Of a stretch of DNA of 64,000 nt, positions 1-11,800 are shown piece by piece. Position numbers and translations under genes: made by a program. The stretch spans positions 10,883,501-10,947,500 of the forward strand of contig NC_056754.1 of NCBI RefSeq assembly GCF_018687715.1. The letters are read 5' to 3'. This DNA comes from Carya illinoinensis (lineage: Eukaryota; Streptophyta; Magnoliopsida; Fagales; Juglandaceae). The notes under the pieces are model-generated. The model was not told the origin of the DNA and made no database searches. It saw only the letters and a list, made by a program, of their open reading frames with translations. Numbering within the stretch: position 1 is the stretch's first letter; every line of letters begins with the position of its first letter.

Positions 1-620
1 TTTCAAAATAAATAAAAGTAACATCAAATAAAAAAAAAAAAGGGTTTTAGAGTCAAAAACTTGGCTTCCACCCAATCCCACTAAGGATATTATTTTAATA
101 GAATAGTAATAGAGAAATATTATTTTAATAGAATAGATAAATTATAAGGAATGAGATGTAAATTTTTTTTTAAAAGATGAGCAAAATTTAAGAAATTTGT
201 TTAAAAAATGTCAATTATAACTAAATTATAAATTGTTTTTTATGAAAAACCCAATATTAATGCTTTTACACAGGATGGCCTTGTTTCTGACTGCATGGCT
301 TTTTCTTCCGTGAATTCTTTTAATTTTAAAGCTTTAACCCATCCCATGAGACAGGATGGCCTTGTTTCTAATTTGAAATTCAGGTTAAAATATGTTTTTA
401 TTTTTTAATTTTTTTTTCCTCTTATATGTTTATTTAAGGCTGATTTAAAAAAAAAAAAAAAAAGCCTCAGCAAAATATGTTACATTTTTTTTTCTTTAAA
501 AATAAAGAAACATTGGTTGTAGTATTCTAATAGAAGGTCTAAGCGATATGACTTATGTTCCAAAAAGATTAATTAATAATATGATTGGAATCCAATTAGA
601 ACATTATAAATAGCACAAAC

Positions 621-706
621 TTTTCATTTTTAAATAATGTGCAATCTCATATACTTCATAGAGTTTTCATTTTTAAATAATGTGCAATCTCATATACTTC
701 ATAGAG
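621..706. repeat. 43-bp perfect tandem duplication
   Basis: The 43-bp unit at 621-663 is repeated without change at 664-706. It begins with ttttcatttttaaataatg. Lack of divergence implies a recent slippage or unequal-exchange event. Confidence 0.9.
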
Positions 707-1235
707 TTTTGCTACATACAAGAAAGTCGCGTATTAATCTACGTACCAATACTGATTCTTTCATACTTAAAATTTAAATTAATACTGTTTTCAATAAAAT
801 CTACTTTTTGACCAATTACAATAAATTAGTATATATATTAGTACACAAGTGTGCTTGTAACTAGACTTTTCCTACTTCATAACCCTATCACTTATCAGAA
901 TGGGTATCACAATCTTTCCTTTTATATTTCTTGCATCCTCTTTAGGCCAATTCATCGTAAATAGTACAGTTCAAGTTCTACATTTTTAATTGGGATAAGT
1001 TTTGATACCATTTGTAACATCTAAATAGAAAGCCCTAACTTCATGACCTATATTTTAAAAAAATTTTGCTACGTACAAGCAAACTTGGGTACTAATTTGC
1101 GTACTAATACTGATTCCTTCATACTCAAAATTTAAATTAGTATTATTTTCGATAAAATCTACTTTTTAATGAATTACATTACATTGGTGTATATATTAGT
1201 ACATAATTATATTTGCAACTAAATTTTTCCATTCT
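707..1235. repeat. Diverged direct duplication of about 165 bp
   Basis: The stretch from about 707-870 (ttttgctacatacaag through the cttgtaactagac block) recurs in the same order at about 1064-1230 (ttttgctacgtacaag through the atttgcaactaaa block). Shared landmarks include ctgatt-c-ttcatac, aaaatttaaatta and ataaaatctactttt. Identity is roughly 80 percent by eye. Confidence 0.75.
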
Positions 1236-2615
1236 AAAAGAGTATTCAATGATACAATTTGAAACTTATTGAAACATTATAAAGAAAGAAATGATATTTA
1301 CAATCGTGAAATGTACAAACACCGTATAATTCATTTGAAAAAAGTAAATAAATACGGATTCACATAAAAAAAATTAATTTTTTAATAATAGACTCACTAT
1401 TTTAAAAAGAGATTATATGACATTTATACACTTCATAATTATATATGATATTATTCTTATAAAGAATAAGAATATATTATTTCTAAATAATATAGGATCT
1501 TATATATAGTCTATTCTTACCACTAATGAAATAAGGTATCACAGTGACTGTTGTTCTAACATAGATGACTAAGGCCAGCCAAGAAAACTTTGATTCATTA
1601 TTTTTTGTATTTATTTTTTGGAGGGATTTTGCTATCACTCATGGTTAGTTCACAATTTTATCTGACAGCGATGTAGTGTTCTTTCTCTGACCACATTTTA
1701 TTAATTTTACTTTTCTGAGTGACAGCTGTCTCTGTGGAGGGGAGGTTGTCGATGAAGGAATCCCTATTAATATTTTAGAGAAATGATATTTATAATTGTA
1801 ATTGTATAAGCAGCGTATAATTATTTTAAAAAAAATAAATTAATTTAAGACTCACATGAAAAAAAATTAATTTTTTAATTATAAACTTTATTTTTTTTTA
1901 ATTGTACAATATTTATAATTTTATGACTATATGTAATATTATTCAATATTTTATAGTCACTTGGGATGAATTGATCGCTGAACTGAGATGCAATTAAAAG
2001 GTCAAACTAATCAGCTGTGCTCTACCCTTACTCATTAATTACACGACGTTGATTCTTATGTTAGTTTGTGGTTTTTCGCTTTAAGAGGACTTCTAATCTC
2101 TAATTAAGACAACTAGTAGCTTAAATACTCCGAACATGTTTTTTTTTCCTCCTTACAATATGTTCGGTAACAAGAGGGGAAAAGAAGACAGGATTTTGCT
2201 CACAATTTATACTAGAAGATTTTCTTGTTTTTATGACTTTCCTTTTATTCTTTTTCTTCTTCTTCTTCTTCTTCCTTTTTTTTTTTTTTTTTTTTTTTGG
2301 TGGGGAGGGGGAAGGGTGACGATTGAGTGGAGGTTGTTGGCAGGCCCGGGAAAATATACGAAGCTAATGAATCGAAAAGGTTGCTCTCAAACAAACCACA
2401 GATTTGGCTTTCCAATAATAATAAGAATGGACCTCACTCCCTCTGAAAGCCCCAAATACAGCCACAGAAAGCACCAAACAAAAACGTTTATGACGAGCCG
2501 GAAAAGCACTAACCACCGTTCATGACCCATCCATGGTACCAATAAGTTTTAGTGATGGTAATCAAGGTGTGGTCCAACATTGCACCGACACTGATAAAAG
2601 GGAAGCACAAGCTAC

Positions 2616-2637
2616 ATATATATATATATATATATAT
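2616..2637. repeat. (AT)n microsatellite
   Basis: Eleven uninterrupted AT units. Confidence 0.9.
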
Positions 2638-3688
2638 TTATGTCACATACGCTGCAGAGAATTTTCTTACAAGAAGGTTGTGTATATGTTTTCAAAAATC
2701 AAAGGCATTCTGGTTCTTTATGTACCTGAAGAAAGGAACAAGGTTATCTTTTGGGTACTTCCGATTGAAGTCAAGAATGGATCCCAGATCAAAGATATGC
2801 TTTCATGCTTGTTTACTCAAGTCAACTTAAAGCACAGATCAGTAAAGGTTAAAAGACTGACAAGGATGCGTGTAAAACATGTAGCTGGTAGATTATATAT
2901 GAATTTAATCTCACTATATACGAATTTTAAGTGAAAAACGAATTTCAGCAAAAAAAAAAAAAAAAAAAAAGGAATCTTGTCCAGTTGTAGAGGAAGAGAG
3001 GGTGAAAGACACAGCACATGTTCCCCAAATGAGAGTGAGACAGAGCACATGTTGTCATGTTCACACTCATTACAGAGCAATTTGAAGTGGTGGTTGACCC
3101 CCAAATGAAGCACCAAATAATATTACATAAAAGAGTTATTCTACATATATACAGTCCCCATTTGGGCATTAACACCCTAACTAACAGCTGTAACAAGATG
3201 GCTTTCTTAGCAAGTGATGATGACGCGCCATCGAAATACAGGGTTATTTATGCAAATTAATATCTCCCAAGACTTGCTGCTTTCCTATGCAGGAAATAAA
3301 GTAAACCATGAAGTAATTCAGTCATGTCCCCTTTACCTTAGAAATTTGAAATAATGGTTTGATTGACATATTATAACGAGAAGTCTCCTACTCCATTCCC
3401 TTATTGCAACGCTATATTGCCACCATTTCATTTTCCAGACCATCTTCATCTTCTCACTTTCAGACATTCTGACTAAATCTTGTACTGTTTTGGGCTGCAA
3501 ATAGGCTTTAACAGGACCACCGCCTTTTGTTTGCTTTCATGATATTCTTGTATTGCGCAGGAGGAGAAGACCAGACATTCTTTGGTTATAACCTTAGCAA
3601 AGCATATTTCCCTAAATCCCACAGAGGTGAGGGAGATTTGCGGTAAATATTTTCTGAGATCTGAGTGTACTTTTTTATAACCAAAAAC

Positions 3689-4375
3689 ATGTTCAAGTCA
3701 TGGAGCAAGAAGAAGAAGGTCAAAGTTGTGTTCAAATTGGAGTTTCAGGCAACTCAGGTATCAATTTCAGGAAGTAAAAAGAAAACAATGTTTCTTCCTG
3801 CTACCATATGTTCGGATGGGTTTTTTTAAGGTTGCATTTTGATTGGTTTTACTTGATCCCTGATATATATGCCTAAATGTGGAAAACGTATATAGTGTAG
3901 AGAATTTGATGGAGCAATTAGCAATATTATGTTGGGACAGCATCTTACCTTGTTTTGTATCTCCATTTTCAGGTGCCAAAGTTGAAAAAATCTACATTGA
4001 TGATTTCTTTGGTGCCAGAGGATGTTGGAAAACCGACGGTGAGACTAGAGAAAGCTGCAGTTCTGGACGGAACGTGTTCGTGGGAGAATCCTATCTACGA
4101 GAAAGTGAAGCTCATCAGGGATACCAAAACAGGAAAACTCCACGAGAAGATTTACCATTTCATTGTTTCAACAGTATGGAGTGGACGCAGCTTTTCTGTT
4201 TTTCTATAATTTCTCTGCGAGTTTTCATAGAAATTCATGTGTTATTGCAGGGATCATCGAAATCTGGTTATCTCGGAGAAAGCTCCATTGATTTCTCAGA
4301 TTTTGCTGCAGAGTCCACACCATCGACTGTTTCTCTGCCCCTTAAGTTCGCGAACTCTGGCGCTGTTCTCCATGT

Positions 4376-4433
<58 letters not shown>

Positions 4434-7400
4434 TGAACTCTGATATGAAAATCAAAATTATGCGGCTCCTCCAATTTGAATTTATCGTTGACGCAGGTGA
4501 CAATTCAGAAGATGGAGGAACCTACTGATCAAAAGTAAGTAGGAAATAACATCAACATTCAACAGAGAACTTAATTTAGTGAACGTAACTTTCTTTTTCT
4601 GCTTCCCTTCTTTTGTTGTTTGCTTGCCGTTCCCCTACTCTAGGAAGGAAAATTTACATAAATTTTACACTTCCAAACTCAGAGATGGTGATGAGTATGG
4701 AGCTGCATCGCTTTTCCACGATGAAAACTTGAAGAACCAACCGGACGATTGCAGTGCAGACGAAAACAATTACAATTTTGCCGAGGTAAGGTTTCATACC
4801 GTATATATATCCTTAGTATTTTCCTTGTTAACATAGTTCAGGGGTAGAAAGAACAATTTCAATAAGCTTAAATATCACAATATCAAAATAGTATAAATGA
4901 ATGGCATCACCGGAATGGCCACTATTGAATTGTCATTTTGTTGATAATTGCTGTACAGCATAAGCATCTGACTGAAACCACATCTCAGATTGCTGAACAA
5001 AATGGCATTTTCCGAGCATCTACTGGCTCTAGTGCTACATTAGCATCATGCTGGGATATCAGCCCTATACAAAGTACGCAACAAGATCTTGCATTCAGAA
5101 GTAATCGCGTCCATAAGGAGCCTGCCTCACATTTCAGACAAAATTCGATGCATCAGAAGGGAATTATTGATTCAATCACCACTAAAGACCATGCACATCG
5201 AAGATGGAACACGTATTGTTCAGTGGATTCAGCTTCAGATGGAAGTTTAGTCGACTCAATAAACAGCCTTGAGGACAACCTTCCAAGAGAAAAGTTGCAG
5301 GAGGCTTCAGATCATGATTCCATAAAAAAACTCGAAGATGAAATTGCAACTCTGATGAGGCAAGCAGAATTATCTGAAATTGAAGTGCAATCGCTTCGGA
5401 GACAAGTTGTGAAAGAGAGGAAGCAAGGAGAGAATCTATCAAGAAACATGATTAGTCTTAAAGAGGAGAAAGATGCTCTCAAAATAGAATGTGAACAACT
5501 CAAGTCAGTGCAGAAACGTAGTAATGAGGCAGAAGCTCCAAAAGCATCAGAGTCGATAATAAATGCAAGAGCTCGATTGGAAGTAATGAGACAAGAGCTT
5601 AATCATGAAAAGAACATAAGCAAGGATCTTCAGTTACAGCTGCAGAAGACACAAGACTCGAACTCTCAGTTAATTCAAGCAGTGAGAGATCTCGAAGAAA
5701 TGCTGGAGAGCAAAAATAGGGAAATTACTGATATTTCCACTTCCAAATTGAATGGGGATAAAAATCCAACACTGGAAGAAGTGGCTAAAGAGTACAATAA
5801 CTCGGAGGAAGTAGACCTGTTGAAGCAGAATATCACGGACCTGAATGGTGAAATAGACTTCTACAAGAAACACAAGGAAGAGCTAGACATGCACATGAAA
5901 CAGCTCATCTGGGACTATGAGCTTTTGGAGCAGGAAAACCATGACATCTCATTGAATTTAGAGCAGACCCAAATAAAACAACAGATGACGCAGAGTGAAT
6001 GTGCGGTGTCTTTGGCTACAATAAAAGAACTTGAATCCAAGATAGCGAGATTAGAAGGAAAAATCAAGCAGCAGGAAGAGGAATTCTCAGAATCTTTGAT
6101 CTCCATAAATGAACTCGAAGGTCAGGTTGAGAGTTTAGAGAAAGAACTGGAGAAGCAGGCTCAGAGATTCGAAGAAGATCTAAATGCCATGACATGTGCC
6201 AAAACTGAGCAGGAACACAGAGCCATCCGAGCAGAGGAGGCCTCGAGCAAGACAAGGTGGAACAGTGCTGTTATGGTTGAGCGTCTCCAGGAGGAGTTGA
6301 GAAGTATTTCTGTGGAAATGGCATCTAAGCTTGATGAGCAAGAGAAGCAGGCCATGAAAGCATTGAAAGAAACCAATGAGTTGCGTCTGCAGAAAAGAAC
6401 TCTGGAAGAAATGCTCCAGAAGGCTAATGAAGAGCTTGAACTGATCAAAGATCAGAATGAAGCAAAACAGCAAAAGCTTCTGAACCAAATACATCTAAAT
6501 GAAAAGGAAATAGAGAAGAAATCATTGGAACTAGACCAAAAGTGCATGCAACTTGAATTTGCACAACATCATGAGAGAGAAAACCATGAGGCTATCTCGT
6601 TGGAGAACCAAATGCTTAGAGCAGAAGTTGAAAGGCTCACCAAAGAAAAGTATAACTTCTCCGATCAGCCACCTGATGACAAAGAGATGCACATGCAAAT
6701 TTGGAACAAACAAAAGGATAATTTGGAGAAAAAAATAGCTTTAGCAAAGAAGGATGCAGAAAAAATGCATGAAGAATTAATTACCATGAGGTCCTCAAAA
6801 GATGAGAAGGAAGCGGTGAATAATAATTTGCTGTCAGAAGTGGAAAAGCTGAAAGCCCGACATGATGAGTTAAAACATGGCCTGGACACAGAAGAATTGG
6901 AGAAAGAAAACTTAAGGAAACAGATAGTTCAACTGAAGTATCAGCTACAGAAGAAGGAAGAAGAAATCGCCAGTATCGAGAAGAAGCTTATGAATTGCAA
7001 TGGACAGTCTGAAGAAAAGGAAAATGTCAAAGAAAAGTTACTGCTTTCTAAAATGAGCACTACAGAAGGCATGTCATTGCAGAAAGGGATAAATGTAGCA
7101 TCACATGAAAGGTACAAGCACTGAAACTGTTACCAATATCTTCAGCCTTTAAGCGCTCGCACATTAAACTTGTACTAGGTGCCCCTTTGTCATAGGTGAC
7201 AAAGTTGTGTCTGTAGATTATTTTCCTGTAATTATTTTTTTCATTTTTTTGTTTTTAATTGTGTTGCAACAGGATTATAGAAATTCACCCTGAGAAAGAG
7301 CTGAAAGTCTGCACCTATACCAAGGATGACTGTAACTCTGCCACCATGTTTTCTGAAATGGCATTACTGAAGAAAAGGAACAAATATATGGAAAAAGAGC

Positions 7401-7516
7401 TGAAAGAAATGGAAGAGAGATATTCAGAAATAAGTCTTAAATTTGCAGAGGTAGAGGGTGAAAGGCAACAACTAGTGATGACTGTACGCAACCTCAAGAA
7501 TGGTACGAGGAATTAG
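3689..7516 (+). CDS. NT-C2 domain and long coiled-coil protein (myosin heavy chain-related family)
   Basis: Seven coding exons: 3689-3757, 3973-4173, 4251-4373, 4497-4534, 4644-4785, 4959-7111 and 7273-7516. All introns are GT-AG, phases agree, and the product is 989 aa. Residues about 5-145 form an NT-C2 (EEIG1/EHBP1 N-terminal) domain; landmarks are FKLEFQATQVPKL, SLVPEDVGKPT, SGYLGESSIDF and LKFANSGAVLHVTI. A polar linker of about 165 residues follows, then an almost unbroken coiled coil from about residue 310 to the end, rich in E, K, Q and L heptads. This matches the plant 'myosin heavy chain-related' NT-C2 proteins. They have no motor domain and are thought to tether membranes or organelles; function here is inferred. 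The ATG at 3689 is chosen because MFKSW is the family's usual start and exon 1 splices in frame. Exon 6 carries over 70 percent of the coding sequence. Intron 3 opens into a (TC)n tract just after its donor. Confidence 0.93.
4379..4430. repeat. (TC)n microsatellite at the start of intron 3
   Basis: About 26 TC units start roughly five bases inside the donor at 4374 (gtaact) of intron 3 of the NT-C2 gene. Length variation here would change the sequence next to the U1 binding site and shorten or lengthen a 123-bp intron. Confidence 0.95.
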
Positions 7517-8400
7517 CATTCTATTCTATAATGGATATCAGGGCCATGCACGGAGCTAATCATTGGTGAAGCAGCAGGACATGGTCAAGAAAACAATAAT
7601 ATCAAGTACATAAAGTAACATTTCCTCGTGCATCTATTGCGCATCCCACCGTTCAGGGACAGGACAAGATTACCAGGAATTCAATGAATTGTCATGATAT
7701 GCTCAGCAGAGGATCAAGGATCCGTAATCCAGTTGATGTGGTCAAAGAGAAATATATTTAGTCTATATTATTATCAACAAATTGCTTGCATTGCACAGCC
7801 TCTACTCACTCATTTGTGATAACCATTTAGCGAAGGGGACACACTAAAATTTTGGGAATTTGAGACTGGAAAATGTTTATATAGCTGAAATATCATTGAT
7901 GCGCATAAAATCCTGCTATTCGAACACAAACTCTAAATTGATTATCACTTCATCTGCCATCATATCCTCGTTAAGGCGTTATGTACTTTGAAATTAATCT
8001 CTTGTGAAAAGATATTTTTGCCGACATTATCACGAAGTCTCGTCTCCTTGGTAGTTGGTCGACTTGGTAATTTTGTTTCTGAATTTCAAGTTGGCTTAGA
8101 ATTTAATTATTGGAATATTATAATAACATTCTTAGAACAGAGTATTTAATAATTAAGTATAAATTGTATTTTCTTATTACAATCATGTTCAACAATAAAT
8201 AAGCATTTTCCTTGTTATGTAAATTTTAAAGTCACTTTTGAAAATATTTATTTACCCTCACAAATATTATTATTCTCTTCCTACAATAATTAAAGAGATA
8301 TATTATACAGTAACTTTACATTATCAAAATTTTTAAAATGTAAAATAAAAGATGATAAAAGAATAAAATCATATATTTAAATAGTAAAAAAGCGTAGGGC
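7517..8400. other. 3' untranslated and intergenic sequence
   Basis: This probably contains the 3' UTR of the NT-C2 gene to about 7.7-7.8 kb. Beyond that it is AT-rich spacer with no reading frame or repeat I recognise. Confidence 0.5.
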
Positions 8401-8440
8401 TTACGTTCAGAATTTTTCATAATTAAAATTTAAACCAACA

Positions 8441-8768
8441 AATACCGACAGTTGACGAAGTGATAATATCTACTGATTGGCGTATGATTCGTTGACGCTT
8501 GGTCCACTCAGAAGCCTAAACGTACAACTCCGTATGGGACCCATTGATTGCCAATTCGCGGCCTAATCGCTCGACTGTCTTAAGGTATCCGATGCGATTT
8601 TATAAGATCATCCAAAAAAAAAAATTCCCCCACAACTTTCTGACACGTTTACTAATATTCATGTCATACGTGTCACAGACGTGTCGGTGGTAACACGTGT
8701 CATCACATGTAAAGCGCCACATCCATGCGAAGGTGGCAAGCTGCTGTGTCTTGGCTCCCTTCTATAAA
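8441..8768 (+). promoter_or_regulatory. ABRE/DRE-rich stress promoter with TATA box
   Basis: Within 460 bp of the LTI65-type start codon I see a DRE core accgac (8444-8449) and a run of ACGT elements: gacacgt (8642-8648), tacgtgtc (8667-8674), acgtgtc (8679-8685) and the palindromic acacgtgt (8693-8700). A reversed DRE core, gtcggt (8683-8688), overlaps the third ABRE. A TATA box, tctataaa, lies at 8761-8768, about 130 bp before the ATG. ABRE plus coupled DRE is the known layout of RD29A/RD29B promoters, bound by ABF/AREB bZIP and DREB/CBF factors. Induction by ABA, drought or cold is inferred. Confidence 0.75.
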
Positions 8769-8896
8769 CCTTCCGACCTTATTTTTTTTTGAAATATCTC
8801 CTTACTTGCGCTCTCTGTTTCTTGTGACGTTCAGCATAACGACCAAGCATTTCATCTTCTCTAGATATTGCAGTTTTTTTTATTCTTTTTTGCATT

Positions 8897-11800
8897 ATGG
8901 ATTCACGAATAGAACATCCTCAAGGCACCATGCACGCCGATGACTCCCAAAATGCCGGCCTGCTTCCCCGTAAGTTCTTTCTTTTCTGGGAAGTAAACAT
9001 GCATGTAACATCTGTGTGCTAGGTTTTTGTGCGCGTGACTGTGTGTGTTCGGTTTTGCAGTGGCGGAAGGTCGTGAAGATGAGCAGTCCAATGAGAAGAC
9101 GTCGGTGTTGACGAAGGTAAAGGCAAAGGCGAAGAAAATAAAGGATACGCTCAAGAAGTATGGCCATGGTCACGACCATGATGATGAACATCATCCTGAC
9201 GAGCGCTATATTCCTGATGATCATGATCTAGATGAGGAAAAGAAAATGGTTGAGGATCCCGAAGTTCATGCCGGAACAGGTATATTTCTTTTGCATACTT
9301 AATTAGATGCAATTAACTTACCAGTTGATCGACTTGATTTGTCTTGTGGTTTCTTGCCGATCTTTGTTATAGATCGTTTCATTTGATATATGGAATTTGG
9401 ATGGTATAAATATAGGATTTTGTATGAACCTTGCATGAATTGACGCAACTAGTCTTCTCAATTCTCATCATCATGATTATCGGAGTGATCCTTGGTGTCT
9501 GATATATAGTATCCCATTTTTGTGATCTGCATGACCTTTTTTTTCGAAAAAAAATAAAAATAAATAAAAAACAGCTTGAAGAATAGGCTTTCAAGTGTTT
9601 TTTTGCTGCGTCAATTTGAGTTTTTCAGAATCTGAGTAATTTTCTTTTGAATATTTGCAGAATCTAAGTTTGTTCCTGTTAGGAGTGCTTTCCCTGTAGA
9701 GACTGAGAATGCAGGGAAATCCAAGCTCGATTTTGGGAGGTCAGCAGCCACGAGGGAAGACGCTCCATCCCCAGGAGAGAGACACGAGAGCAAAATAATC
9801 AAGCCAATTAAGGGCATTGAGCCAAATACAGGTCAACCCATGTTCAAATTTGGAAACCCAATGGTCAGTGGGGAAAATCCTCACGCGCCGCAAAATACAC
9901 CTATATCACCTCCACTTGGAGATTATGGGACTAAAGCCACTGACCCAACTAAAACCCTTCTTCCCGGCGAAGAAGGTACGGGACAACCTAAAGTCAATTT
10001 GGAAAGACCAATGGGCTTGGAGGAGGATCCTCACATGTCTAAGGATAGATCTGAACCCCACACTCCTTCAATTTATCAGACCAAAGTCATTGATTCCACG
10101 GGTACAGGTTAGGCCACTTTTTCTATATTTCAATAGTTGCATTAACAGGTTTGCATGTTTATTTGATTGAATATGATATGGTGGGAGTGTTCTCTCTACA
10201 AATTTGTCTTAAAATTTCATAAGTATTTATGTACTATAGTCTTAGGAACTCGATCGAGTTTAGTTCTCATCTCAATGAATTATGCAAAATGCACCAGGTG
10301 GTGAAGAGGTAGGAATTGCCCCAAATTTTCAGTCATTTGACAAAATGAAAGTACATGATGAATCGAAGCCAAAACAAACTAAAACCCTTCTTCCAGATGA
10401 AGAAGGCACTAGACAACCTAAAGTCAATTTGGAAAGACCAACGAGCTTGGAGGAGGATCCTCCCGAGCCTAAGGATAGTTCTAAACCCCACAATCCTGCA
10501 ATTTATCAGACCAAAGTCACTGATCCCACGGGCACAGGTCAGTCCACTTTTTCTATACTGCAATAGTTGCATTAACAGGTTTGTACATTTATTTGATTGA
10601 TATGATATGATATGGTGGGAGTGTTCTCTCCACATATTTGTCTTAGAATTTTGAAAGTATTTATGTTCTATAGTCTTAGGAACTCGATCGAGTTTAATTC
10701 TCATCTCATAGAATTATGCAAAATGCAACAGGCGGTGAAGAGGCAAGAATCGCCCCAATTCTTCAGTCGTTTGACAAAATGAAAATACATGATGAACCGA
10801 AGCCAAAACCAACTAAAACCTTTGTTCCTGGCGAAGAAGGTATTGGACAACCTAAAGTCAATTTGGAAAGACCAATGAGCTTGGAGGAGGATCCTCCCGA
10901 GCCTAAGGATAGATCTGAACCCCACAATCCTGAAATTTATCAGACACCAGTAACTGATCCCACGGGCACAGGTCAGGCCACTTTTTCTATATTGCAATAG
11001 TTGCATTAACAGGTTTGCACGTTTATTTGATTGAATATGATATGATATGGTGGGAGTGTTCTCTCCACATATTTGTCTTAAAATTTTGAAATTATTTATA
11101 TTCTATAGTCTTAGGAACTCGATCGAGTTTAATTCGTATCTCATAGCATTATGCAAAATGCAATAGGCGGTGAAGAGGCAGGAATCGCCCCAATTCTTCA
11201 ATCGTTTGACAAAATGAAAATACATGATGAACCGAAGCCGAAACCAACTAAAACTTTTGTTCCTGGCGAAGAAGGTACTGAACAACCTAAAGTCAATTTG
11301 GAAAGACCGATGGGCATGGAAGAGGATTCTCCCGCGCCTAAGGATAGATCAGAACCCCACACACCTGCAATTTATCAAAAAAAAGTCATGGATCCCTTGG
11401 GCACAGGTCAGGTCACTTTCTCTATACTGCAATAGTTACGTTAACAGATTTGCACGTTTATTCGATTGATATGATATGTTGGGAGTGTTTTCTCCATAGA
11501 TTTGTCTTAAAATTTTTAAAGTATTTATATTCTATAGTTTTAGGAACTCGATCGAGTTTATTTCTCATCTCACTAAGTTATGAAAAACGCAACAGGAGGT
11601 GAGGAGGCAGGAATCGCCCCAATTCTTCAATCGTTTGACAAAATGAAAGTACATGATGAACCGAAGCCAAAACCAACTAAAGCCTTTGTTCCTAGCGAAG
11701 AAGGTACGGGAAAACCTAAAGTCAATTTGGAAAAACCGATGGGCTTAGAAGAGGATCCTCGCTCGCGTAAGGACATATCTGAACTCCACACGCATGCAAT

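Larger units (their letters stand above)
1..3400. other. AT-rich intergenic region with small repeats
   Basis: No gene is supported here. Open frames between about 2136 and 3260 run over homopolymers and an (AT)n tract and resemble no family. The stretch holds a perfect 43-bp tandem duplication, a diverged duplication of about 165 bp, two copies of a small AT-rich foldback-like repeat (about 1278-1460 and 1789-1955), a (CTT)n/poly-T tract near 2252-2298 and a poly-A tract near 2950-2970. The right end is likely promoter of the NT-C2 gene. Confidence 0.6.

Noticed and set aside
2136..3260. Cluster of 60-130-codon open frames on both strands
   Set aside because: They run over poly-T, (AT)n and poly-A tracts, overlap each other and show no family motif or splice pattern.
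5182..6889. Minus-strand frames opposite the coiled-coil exon
   Set aside because: Antisense shadows of the NT-C2 gene, rich in Leu/Ser as expected from inverted Glu/Lys codons.
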